Assembly: GCA_963575645.1 (NCBI GenBank)
Contig: OY754465.1
Span: 33,863,501 to 33,927,500, forward strand
DNA length: 64,000 nucleotides
Direction: 5' to 3'
Origin: Xanthostigma xanthostigma
Lineage: Eukaryota > Arthropoda > Insecta > Raphidioptera > Raphidiidae
Part shown: positions 45,604-56,900 of the stretch, in pieces
Layout of the letters: each line of letters starts with the position of its first letter
How positions within the stretch are numbered: position 1 is the first letter of the stretch
The notes under the pieces: generated by a model
The model's database searches: none
What the model saw: only the letters and a program-made list of their open reading frames with translations
Told to the model about the DNA's origin: nothing
Position numbers and translations under genes: made by a program

Positions 45604-48600
45604 CTACTTATTGGGAGTAACAGGAAATAAGCTGTCGTATGCCGGTGGCAAATCCTTAACGTCATGCACAGAAGGAGCGCTGGGAGCGTGGGCTTCTGTT
45701 GTATCAGTCCTTTGATCAATTACCACAGACATATCTATTTGTTGAGGAGTAGTCTAAAAGAAAAATACAACACATTTAACATTGGAATTTTAAGGGGGTC
45801 ATCTAGTATAATTCCCGTATTTCTACGTTGTTTTTAAGATTTTTGGGGGAAATGGTGAAGACACATGGTTGGAATTTTTTGGAGATATTTATTCATTTTC
45901 AAAGAGTTCTAATGAATTCTTTGACGTCGATGTATTCACCAAAATCGATATTGCAGCGTCTTTATGACAAGATGAAAAAAAGCAGATAGATGGTGACCAT
46001 GATTGTCACAATTTCGCTTTTTTTCATCTTTTTGATCTTGTAAAAATAAACTTAATAAAAATTCCTTCATAAAAGGTCACTAAAAGGCGTTAAATAACAC
46101 AGTTTTGAGGTTGGCGCCTATTTAATTAACTATCACGTTTTCTGCACTACTATTAAATTGGTACTGACCTCAAAAATTTGTTATTTTACGCTTTTTAGTG
46201 ACATTTTTATAGTCCAAGAACGATCTTCATGAAATACCTAAAATCTCAAACGGCAAAAAATTTGAGTGATCGTTCTTGGGGTTACGAGAAACTATTCTGA
46301 CTATGAAAAAGTGGGCTCCGATTTGCAGTTAGGGTAGAAACCACCCCTATAAACTTTGTTTTCTAATTATCTCACAAACTATGAGATATATGAAAAAAGG
46401 TTTCATTAAAAAATTGTAGATTTTTATATTTGCTACAAAAAAGTGCTTTACCGTTTAGGTGACTAGATGAACCCCTTAATTAATAAATAATTTACACGTC
46501 ATTTTTACTTCCCAATATATGGAATCTTGTGATCATGCAAAAAAACAATTTTGAGTTTTTGGTAAATTTACACAAGTACTTTACAAAAAATGTCTGTCCG
46601 TCATCAGCAGTATGTGCACAGAGTACCCGGGAAATTACTAAAATAATAGTATTTGTAACTTACTTGTGCGTTTGCTGGTTGGTTGTCATAACTGGACCAA
46701 CACAACATATCGTGTTTTTTGCACATCCAAAGGCATACAAGGAAAAACAAAAATCCCAGAAGAATCGTAGCTGTAGCCCCAATAGTGACTTTTGTCCCCA
46801 CTTCAGAACTATGTTTAACAGGCGTACAGCCTTCTTCATCCACGCAATTCTCAAATGGACAATTGACATATCCATCATTAAAGAATTCTTTATAAATGCA
46901 TAAGTCGTATGAGCCGCATGGGGAATACATACTGTCTTTGCAAGCTGTAAAAAGATGTCAGTTTTTATATAAAATGAAGCTGGTATTGAAATCTAAATTA
47001 GTCATAGTCACTCTTTGTTTTTTAACTCCCCGTTATTGAAAATTAAAAAAAAAAAAAGTTATTCGTTTCGGTTTGATTTTCAAAAATCGAGTTTTCATCA
47101 GATCTCGACGTTTTGGGATCCTAGGAATCTATTCTGATTATTTTTGGACAGACGTCCGCCCGTGTGTGTGTGTGTGTGTGTAAAAAATATCTTTAGAGCG
47201 AATCAACTGGTTGCAGCATTCGAAAGTGTTTATTGAGACTTAGATCTGATTACATTTTGGAGACAATCAATTCATGTTAAGGATTGAAAAATGTTTTGGT
47301 GCTCAAGAAAATCGAAAAAATTCTGAGAATCGTTTTAAAATTGAAATTTTGCCATTTACACATTTTATGAAAACACTATTTTGCAAATAATGAATTACTT
47401 ACTGAAAGGTGTATTTAATTTGGTGCAAATATTGGATTGTTAAAAATATTGAAATTAAGAAAAAATATTATTTTAAGGGATGTATTAAGGGGTTAAATTT
47501 TTCATTTTGTCCAAAAACAAACATAAGGAGGTTTGAGCGAATCTTATGTAAAATAGATTTTTGAAGTTTAAGCTTTGACACTTAGTCCACATATAAATGA
47601 ATACTTTATTGACGTATTCTCGAAATTTGAAAACGGTCCACCATTTAGTTTCGTGGAAAAAATAGTCTCAAAAATGACGTTTTTCAAGTTCTCATAATGG
47701 CTGACAAGTTTCCGTCACGTTTTTTTTTTTATTTTTCTTTTCAATATTATGGCAATAGTGACTAATGTTACAGTATTGAAGTTTGTTGTCAACAGTGTTA
47801 ATAATTAAAACATCATAATCACGGATGTGATTCATAATTTAACCTCCGGATGATCCTACAGAACACCAATTTAAAATGTTCACGCGCCGCCACTATATTA
47901 GAGCATATAAAACAATGTTAAATGAATGTAAAATTGAACGCATTGCAGCAATCGAATTAATCTAAGCGCAAAACCAAACTTACCCTAAATTTTTTAAAAT
48001 GCAATATATTTATCATGTAAGATCGGCGAAATATCACAAAATCGTGTGAATATAAATTTCTCCAATTTTTTCCGTTTTAAAAAATTGAACACAAGAAATG
48101 TTTTTTTATGAAAATATAGTAGGTACTACGCACAACTTCACATGTTTCAAGTTTTTATATATTCGGAATTATTTCATTATTACTTAAATTTAATTAAGTA
48201 CGTTTTGAATATAAACTTATAAAAAATCGACAAATTTTAGCTATCTATCAAAAATCAACATGCAATCAACATTATCAGTAGATCACGATCAACGTTGTAG
48301 ACGCTGATGATCTCAGTTGTCGAGCGTCTAAAATCTATCGTGACCATTGTTATTAACACTAATGCTATATTTATTAGCGCTATGCCTATGTTGATACTAT
48401 CCAAAACTTGAACAGAATGATTACTGAATAAGAATTTCTAATAGATGTTTAATTAAAATACTGTTTTGTAATACATGCATTGAAAGTGTAACATTACATA
48501 GTTGTTTTCGGGAACAAAAATTGACTTCTGCATGCCAACGAGGTAAAATAAAAGTCGCGCAAGTGTTTTCGTCCCTTGAGAAACTCTATTCGGATCAAAA

Positions 48601-49397
48601 ACCATATCTGACAGTTTGCCTAACCTATAATATCCATGTAGTGTTTTATACGTATTTAATGTTGTTCTTTCAATGCATTTATTAAAAAAGTAACGTGCGT
48701 TACTCGGGCAAAAATCTGGCGATAGCAACTCATTCAAAAAGCCAAATTTCTACCCTAGCTAGTAACAAAATGTAGTATTAATACTTACGAGCGTATTTAA
48801 ATGCAGTAAAAACAATGCTTATATCCATTCTCTCATCGGGAGCTAATTTTTGTTTATCAACGTAAACAAGTACGTCCAATTGGCCATCAAAATCTATAAT
48901 CCCATTGTTCGCAACATCATCATCAAATCGAAATGAAAACTGTTGATTCACTGATTCTATATCACAAATTCTTTCAGTCTGTTTTTTATCATATTTAAAT
49001 TGAATAAAGTCTATGCATTCACCCGTAGTTTCATTTTTTCGGAAAGACAAACGCTGTATTACAGCAAATATTCCTCGGTCACGAAAAATACGTTTAGCAG
49101 TTAATTGAAATTTACAGTACAAATTATATTCCCAGTCAATTGAATGGTCTTTTAGTCTTGACTGTGTAACAATCATTCCTGACTGATCTTCAGCACCCAA
49201 AAATATTTTGCGTTTGCCAATTAATGAACATAAATCATCATCTTCTAATGAATCTAAAAATAAATTATGCAAGTTAAAAATATATAACCGATGAAAAAAT
49301 ATGTATAAATGTACTTACAAATTTTATAGCAAACAATATTTTTTACAATAAACACAACTAGAACTAAAATAAAATTAGTATATTTAATTTTAAGCAT
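45604..49397 (-). CDS. Single-pass membrane protein: Cys-rich ectodomain and PPAY tail
   Basis: Four exons are inferred on the - strand: 49397-49319, 49253-48789, 46944-46664 and 45753-45604. All have GT/AG borders, and the total is 975 bp (324 aa). Residues 1-23 form a signal peptide ('NFILVLVVFIVKNIVC'). Exon 2 encodes an extracellular beta-rich domain of CUB-like appearance ('GRKIFLGAEDQSGMI', 'DWEYNLYCKFQLTAK', 'ISIVFTAFKYA'). Exon 3 has a Cys-rich LDLa-like module ('PCGSYDLCIYKEFF', 'NCPFENCVDEEGC'), then one membrane segment ('IGATATILLGFLFFLVCLWM') and a cytosolic start. Exon 4 gives a short tail with 'LPPAYDSLF', a PPxY motif that binds WW-domain E3 ligases of the NEDD4 type. Such architecture suggests a type I receptor or adaptor. 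No name is recognised. Introns hold a TTAA-type MITE and dispersed repeats. Confidence 0.8.
45794..46475. mobile_element. MITE with TTAA flanks in the membrane-protein intron
   Basis: Inverted ends GGGGGTCATCTAGT and (complement) GGGGTTCATCTAGT, with TTAA at 45790-45793 and 46476-46479. Inner inverted pieces include TTTTTAGTGAC and its complement. A piggyBac-type target is likely; TA cannot be excluded because TTAA contains TA. No transposase. Confidence 0.65.
47030..47190 (+). repeat. Dispersed repeat with (GT)n tract
   Basis: CTCCCCGTTATTG with an A-run, 'AAATCGAGTTTTCATCAGAT', CTCGACGTTTTGGGATCCTA and (GT)n to about 47181 parallel 15386-15590. Confidence 0.7.
47191..48788 (-). other. Membrane-protein intron 2, remainder
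   Basis: About 47430-47530 matches the foldback loop on the opposite strand (TTTTAAGGGATGTATTAAGG and TTGTCCAAAAACAAA). A single arm of the TAGACGC family lies at about 48296-48335. The ORF at 48453-48737 is not supported. Confidence 0.45.
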
Positions 49398-49601
49398 GAT
49401 TTGATAAATTAAATAGCTGCTTAAGTAACGTCAAAAATTAAAGCAAACAAGGTCAAATGACATGAAAGTAGCCTATGGTTTTTAGTTTTTACAGTTTTGT
49501 AAACTTAGAAATACCATAACAAAAAAACCCAAACCGAAAAGGATATATATTATAGAGTTCTCATGAAAGTGAAACGCATATATATTATAAATAACCTATA
49601 T

Positions 49602-49763
49602 TAATCATTGCCTATCTACTCAATGTGCGGTGAGTGTACGCAACAAAGCTTATCGAAAATATATCTGCGTCTCTTTCTTCGATGTAATTCCCTGATTTTT
49701 CCGATGATAGGATTGGTTGATGTACTTGCATTCAATCTGAATAAAGTATCTGTTTCAAAAACT
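49602..49763 (-). repeat. Repeat R, partial inverted copy 3
   Basis: Reverse complement of about 22978-23125 of R: 'ATCATTGCCTATCTACTCAA', 'TATATCTGCGTCTCTTTCTT', 'TGATGTACTTGCATTCAATC'. It stops where the palindrome at 49765 begins. Confidence 0.8.
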
Positions 49764-49764
49764 A

Positions 49765-49928
49765 TGTTCGTTCCAAGCAGCCGTGAACGGTAATAAAACC
49801 GTACACAGTCTTGTCACTGCGCAAGACTGTCTTGCGCAGTATCGATTTTTGAGCTAATGCGCAAATTAGTCTTGCGCGGTGACAAGACTGTACGGTTTTA
49901 TTACCGTTCACGGCTGCTTGGAACGAAC
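49765..49928. mobile_element. Palindromic MITE, GTTCGTTCCAAGCAG ends
   Basis: Arms GTTCGTTCCAAGCAGCCGTG...ACCGTACA and the exact complement pair over about 55 bp, with an inner inverted pair around AGTCTTGCGC. It abuts the R fragment and so interrupts R. No clear target duplication. Confidence 0.75.
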
Positions 49929-50354
49929 CTTGTCTTTTTCGCCGTATCCAAAACTATTACTTTCTAGCTGCCAGGTGTACATTCTATGTATACATTATAA
50001 TAAGTACGTTCAGCATGAGACATTATTTCTGACACAAAACAACAATAATTATACTTTCTTACACATACTACAGCAGAATTCTCACCTTGTAAATCTATAA
50101 TGTACATACTTTGTATACATCAAAATTTGAAAGAATACCAAATGCGTCAGCGTAATTTGAATGAGTCAGTTCTGAATTTTTGTTACTGACAAATTTAATC
50201 TTTGGTTCCATGATATTTCTCAGTATTATGTAAATGTTAAAAAGTTGATTTACACAAATTAAGTTTTCTTTTCAAGGCCATCATTACCAGTCCTCCAAGT
50301 CTAGCACCAATCCATATACTGTCAATTTATCATTATTAATATTTAATATTGCCC

Positions 50355-50834
50355 ATGGGTGGCAAGATTAGGGAAGAAAACGTTTTTTATACGCTTTATA
50401 TTAGTTTGGGTTGTAACTAAGTATGTATGTCCGTAACGGAATCTTTGAGCATAATTTTCACCAATTTCCCGAAGTCTGATTAATTTGAAACTTTGCATAC
50501 GTATCAAGGACCGATGACAATGCAATAATTTGATAACAGTTTCCCATTATCCTTATTAGGACCCCCAGGATTAATAAATTCTTTTATAGATCCTCAAACT
50601 AAAAAGTGAAAAATAAAATATAGTTTAAAAAAAACTAAAAAACACGCTTTATATCGGACTAAAAAGTAAAAAATAATTGTTTTAAAATAAGCTTAAAAAG
50701 CGTGGGGCGCTTTGTTCCACATTTTCGTACATCGAGCGCCCAACGCTTTTTAAGCTTATTTTAAAACAATTATTTTTTACTTTTTAGTCCGATATAAAGC
50801 GTGTTTTTTAGTTTTTTTTAAACTATATTTTTTT
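50355..50834. mobile_element. Repeat with terminal palindrome, copy A
   Basis: The first part reads 'GTATGTATGTCCGTAACGGA', 'ATTTTCACCAATTTC' and 'AAGTCTGATTAATTTGAAA'. It is followed by a palindrome (50612-50834) with arms TATAGTTTAAAAAAAACTAA...AAGCTTAAAAAGCGTGG. The same order occurs at 58050-58790 in an ABCF3 intron. No ORF. Confidence 0.7.
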
Positions 50835-50994
50835 GATTATAAATTTAAATCTAATTAAAACCTGGGAACTTTTTAAGAGTGCAATTACACAATTATTTAA
50901 ATGCAAATTATAAGGTATTTTATTATTTATAATATAAAATCAGTTTTAATGCAATATACATTGATATTTATATACATAAAAATTGAAATTATTA

Positions 50995-53900
50995 CTATTT
51001 ATTTTGAGCTTCTAGCTCGCGTTCCACAATTTTTCTGTATTCATCAAAACCGCCTTCGATGCTTTGGACAGTGCCATTACCACACACCCAAAGCTCTTTA
51101 CAAACCATTCGAATCAGCCGTTCGTCGTGAGATACTAGAATCACTCCACCCTGTTAAAAACAAACGCACATTATTTTAACTGTAGCACTTTGCAAACCAC
51201 TCGTCTGCCTGATTTCTGAACGAATTTTTCTCCTGAGACAACCAAGGCGCTTATTACTGTTCTTGAGTGAACTATCTCGCACTTCACATTTATTGCAGTT
51301 TCTCGATTTAGCATATCATGTAACAATTTAAATGCGGTAATTTATTTCACGGCGCCACTATTATTTTTCTCTCTAGCAGCAAGATTTCTTGATTACTCTA
51401 AATATTGCATTGCATTACCTCACACGAGTAATTTCTTATGAGGTGAAACTATGGAGGATAGAGACAAGGAGAACAATTTCTTATGGACGTTATACTGAAA
51501 AAGTGGTCATTTAAAAACATCAAATGGCAGTTTAATAACTACTAAGACTATGAACCTAGCCGCTGTCGACAAAGTGAAGTATGCTACTGGCCAAAGACGA
51601 GTGAAGGCCATAAACAATTAAAAAAAAAGTGAAATATCTGACATGAGACGTGAAAGTATATTTAGTGCAGGTCATAATAGCGCATTCATAAGAAAAATTG
51701 TCACCAGTCTTAATTTTTTTTATCATGTAGAGATTAAGTAAAGCGAGCGTCTACACACTCGGCGTGGCTCGGCTTCACTGTCCATTTAAACGGCGCAGTT
51801 AAATGGATTTGGACTTTGTTTGTGTTGCTACTGTTGCAGCTTATTGTTTATATAGCTATTACAATTATATTTATTTATATAATAAAAAATAGAGAATAGT
51901 TACTTCTTACCACAACAAGTTTATTAGTGGATGTACATTTCGAAAGCTATGCTCTCATCTTTAGTGTATTGCTGAAGATGAGAGCATAGCTCTCGAAATG
52001 TACATCCACTAATAAACTTGTTGTGGTAAGAAGTAACTATTCTCTATTTTTTATTAGATTCAAACCACAGTGCTCCTAATATTTTTGTTATTTATTTATA
52101 TAATAAAAAAAAATCAAAAAGTCCTGGAAGCCAAGAAGATGGTGGATGGCTCATTTTGGTAATGTTCTAAGAAATAAATTACTGTGTCATTAGTCCAGTC
52201 CGCCATTTTTTTTTATCATTAAAAGTTACACTTTAACCAACAAAAATGATGACTTAAGTACATTTAGATTCGCACGAGGTGAAGAGTGTCTACTGACTGT
52301 ACTCGTACTCGCCGCTCGGTTTCTTTGACTCGCGGTAGAAAACCCGACTTTATACGGAGCGCTGGCGAGGCGAGACAGTGCGCTACGAGATCAAGCGAGC
52401 GTTCCCAGTACACATTCGCGTTTGCTTAGTTTCAGTATCCCTCAGCGAATGTGTACTGCAGGCATAAGATGACAATCGATATCTATTGTCGTTCTTGTTT
52501 AAACAAGGAAAAACTAAACAAACGGCAAAAAAACGTTTTTTTAATTAATTTTTTTCATAATCTTTAAATAATTTTGATCACCATATTTTTACGCGTTTAA
52601 TTGTTATAAATTTTTTTAAGTTGAAAATACCTCAAAATCGAGTTTTTTCCCAATTAAATAGCATACCTTAAAAATAGTTATATCATAATTTTTAATTTTT
52701 TATGGAATGTTTAAACAAATGTTAACAATATAGCCTATTCAAATTTTGACTAATTTCGTTAGTAAAACAGCAAAAAATTTTTTTTTCTTCAGTCACCAAT
52801 AGCTTCAGGGTTTGACCCATGTGCCAACTAAAAATTTATGAAGTGCGACATAATATGGCTCTCTTACTTATATCATACACTAAGATGTGAGTGGAAGGTC
52901 ATACCTCTCCCTTGAAAATTTATGCGCGTGGAGAGCGTGGGCTGAAATTTGGCATACAGATAGTTACTAAGATGTAGGCATCCGCTAAGAACAGATTTTT
53001 GAAAACCTCAAAAAACGGTGTAACGGGGGTTAAAAATTTGCATGGAGAAATCATATAAATGTATCAATTCGAAGAAAATGCGCAGGATTGCTCCTGTCAA
53101 AAACAACCCCTTCACAGGGTGAAAAGAGGTAAATGGTGTAAAAATCAACATGGGTATCATTTTATAGGTTTGTCAGGACGTCGATCACGTGAATGTGATG
53201 AATTTTGAAATTTATGAAATAATGGGAATGCATCCGTCTTTCATCTCAATCGCGTGCGAAGCCGCGGGTAAGGACTAGTATTATTATAAAGCATAAAAAC
53301 AATACTAATGAAGAAATTATTCAAAATTTGAATAAGTATATTGTCAACAATTGTTTAAACATCCCATAAAAAAAAATTAATATAAAGGACCTTTTTTAAT
53401 CAAAATAACAAGATTATAAAAAAAATATACTGCAAAAAAAACAGTTTTTGCAGTTTATTTAGTTTTTTCTTGTTTAAACAATAACGTCAATAGATATTGT
53501 TATCTTACACTTTTATAATCAGGAGAACTCCCCTGACATGAAAAAAAATTAGGACTGGAGACATTTTTTCTCGCGAATGCGCCACTATGCCCTGCTATAA
53601 TTTAATTTCGTCATTTTTTTATGATTAATTTAGGTCTGCTACATTTATGGCCATTGTATATTTATTATTTAAAAAAGACAGATGTATATCTTTCTTTGTT
53701 TGATATTTTCCTGCTCTAACAACGTCGGCGCTTTTATTATTTCACACAATAGTCCTTTTGGAACAGCAGTGCCATTTTACTTTGATGCTATTGAAGAACA
53801 TTTTTCTAGCATTGAGACGGTTCTCTTTATCTCCATACTCCATGGGTGAAACCAAACGCAATTGGATGTTTTGTTCTTAACTTCACTTAATTCAAAAATG

Positions 53901-56900
53901 GTAATAAGCTCCAAGAAATGAAAAGTATTTTAATAGTGGTCTGTGTTTCTTTAATACATTATTTACTTACATTGTATTTATTGATGGCTTTTCCAAGCGC
54001 TTCTATCGTCTCGATATCTAAATGATTAGTCGGTTCATCAAGAACAAGAAAATTCGGGCAGCCCATACACATGCGGGCAAATGCTACTCGCGATTTCTGT
54101 CCTCCGGATAAACTACCGACTGTCTGTAATGCTAAATCACCCGAAATACCGAAACTACCCAACTGTCTCCTGTATTCTTCTATAGATTTGCCTAAAATAA
54201 ATATGTTTGTTAATTTTTGAAGTAAAACTTATTTACTCACGCTTGACTTGGAGAATAAGCTGGTGAATGCATTTTCAAATCGCTACCCCAATTTTCTTTC
54301 GCGGATTCGGGTTCAGAGAGCAAAAGTTGCCTAATTTTGCTATCTGAACCCGAATCCGCGAAAGAAAATTGGGGTCGCGATTTGAAATTTCAAAGTCACC
54401 CTCACCCCCACGTGGGGGGTGAGGGGTTGGGGGATGATTCAGTGACCAAACGATTGCAAACTGAAAACCAATCAACTTTTGTACCAAACTTTTTTTTCGC
54501 AAACCTAACCCTCCGGAAATATCGGACCGTTTCCAAACTTTTGCCGCACCCAGTATATATATATACATACATATAGATTGAGCTAAAGAAGTTTTACTTC
54601 AGTCGTGTGGTCTAAAACACACTCGTTTTTTTTTAATTTCGCAATTGAAAATTTTCAACAGTTATTGGTTTCGGTCCCATTTTAAAAAAGCGAGTTTTCA
54701 TCAAACCTCGACGTTTTGGGGTCCTAGGACGCTATTTTGACTATTTGTAGATGGACGAATTCGTACTTTCTACTTATTATTTTCTAATAATAAATTGAAA
54801 ATCCAATTCCCAGAATAGAAATTGCGAGCTTGTAATAAAGGAGCCATGAGACATCATATAAACAAAAGAAATAGTAACTTGCTCGGATATTCTCAAGCCC
54901 TTTCCACTGCTGACAAAAACTATTGATAATTAGCAAAAAATTCACGTAAAGCCCACCTCTACTGAGAAATATGTCAAAAAGAAACAAAAATGTATTACCT
55001 GGATAACTGGCCTGAAGAAGTTCAACTGAACTAACAGTCATGTCGAGTTGGTCAACGTGATGTTGGCTAAAATATCCAAACTTCAGATTTCTATGCACAT
55101 GCCTTGTACCAGCTGTGGGTGTTAAAATTCCCATTATAATTTTCAGTAGTGTCGTTTTACCTGCACCATTATCTCCTACCTAAAAATGTTTAAGACATGA
55201 ATGTTAAAAAAAAAAAACGAAAGAAAAATCTGGTACAAAATCAACATACAATACAAATCCTCGATTCAAGAGTAGCACCTAAATTAACTGTAGTAAAAAT
55301 AATTTTTTCCAGAGAATATCGGAATGCAACTTCGTTCAACTGAAGTATTGGAGGTGACAGCGCTTCAGTTTCAGGAAACCTCAAAACAACATCGACCTCT
55401 TTTTCAATTGGTTTTAATTCCGGCCTAAAAAAAGAATTAACATTACCCTAAAGTCTCAGAGGTAAATTACAGTGTAACCTCTTTATAACGTCCTTTGTTA
55501 TAACGAAAAACTCCCTATAACGTAGAAAATTTTACAGTTTGGTTGGTTTACCTTAAAACCCATACATTAATACCCTCTTTATAGCGTAACAACCATTCTC
55601 TATTACGATGAAATATGTTCATATTTAGGCGTATTTAACAGTGTAATTGTTTTTATACAACAAAATGAAGATGAAGAAGATGATAAAGAGGATGATTTTT
55701 AACCATCATCAACTATTCAACAAGCACTTGATGCCGCTAAACTTATTGAAACATTCCTATTGTTTAATGAAGGTGATTCCACCACATCCCAAGAGTCGAC
55801 ATGCATAATACTTAATAAAATACAAAACAAATATTGGCATAGCAAAAACGCCAAGCAAAGTTAACAGACTACATGGAATAAATTAATTAGGTGGGTTATT
55901 TTTCTTTCTTCCCTCCATATAACGAAAACTCTTTATAACGAAAAAAAATGCTCGGTCCCTTGAGATTCGTTATAAAGAGGTTACACTGTATTTTTAAATT
56001 ATTATTGCATTACAAAATAAACTACTTTGATAATTCAACTGTTAAAACTCACAATTTCTCCAACATTTTGATCTTTGATTGAACTGATGCAGCGCGGTTA
56101 GCATTGTAACGGAATCGATCTATAAATTCTTGAACGTGAGCTCGATGTTGTTGCTGCGCTTCAAATTCTCTTTGTTGATTGCGATGTTTTTCGGTCTTTG
56201 TCTTTTCAAATTGTTCATAGTTACCTCTGAAAAAGAACACATAAAAATGAAACAAATTGTGTAATACTGTTCATTAAAATCTTTCAGTTACTCTAATACC
56301 GAGAAGCATAACACATTGTAAGAAAAGTTTATGCTCTTTCGTATGAAATAAAAAAAAAAAAACAGATATCAGATTATTCCTATTCTGTAAAAACTGTAAC
56401 CTATTACATGTGTTTGTTAGTAAGTTCTGAACTCCCAAAGCGCCTGTTGGAAATACAGAACTCTTCGAACATAACTGCGCGTTTTTTTTGTCAAATTCTC
56501 GGATTCTTCGGACAGCTTAAACCTGGCTGTAGAAATTATAGGCTTCTGGCAGTTCTAGAAGCCCATGACGAACTGTTCGAGAATTAAATATGCAGTTATA
56601 TCTGAAGAGTTCTGTATTGCCGACAGACGCTTTGAGAGTTCATAATTTATCAACCCATTTGCCTGTTATGGTTATAACTTAAGGTCATTATGAACCTTAA
56701 ATTTTCCGATGATGCGTTGAGTAGCCCCGTATAATTGTATTAATGTGTTAATATAAAAAAAGTAAAAAAAAAAAAAAAACAGTAACTACCTATAAGTTTC
56801 GATTCTTTGTGAATGTAAATGCAATATATCTGTCGGAACAGTATCCAAAAAGTGTCTATCGTGAGACACAACTAGAAGCGTTGTAGGCCAGTTTTGTAAA

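Larger units (their letters stand above)
51451..53843. mobile_element. GGAGGGTAGAGG-family inverted pair, copy B (ABCF3 intron 10)
   Basis: The left end, ATGGAGGATAGAGACAAGGA, and right end, the complement of ATGGAGTATGGAGATAAAGA, are diverged versions of the ends at 4334-4675. About 2.4 kb lies between, including a palindromic MITE and a Helitron-like end, which probably inserted later. Confidence 0.5.

Noticed and set aside
46529-46903. + strand ORF of 124 residues
   Set aside because: It is antisense to exon 3 of the membrane-protein gene, whose - strand reading has a clear Cys-rich domain and TM segment.
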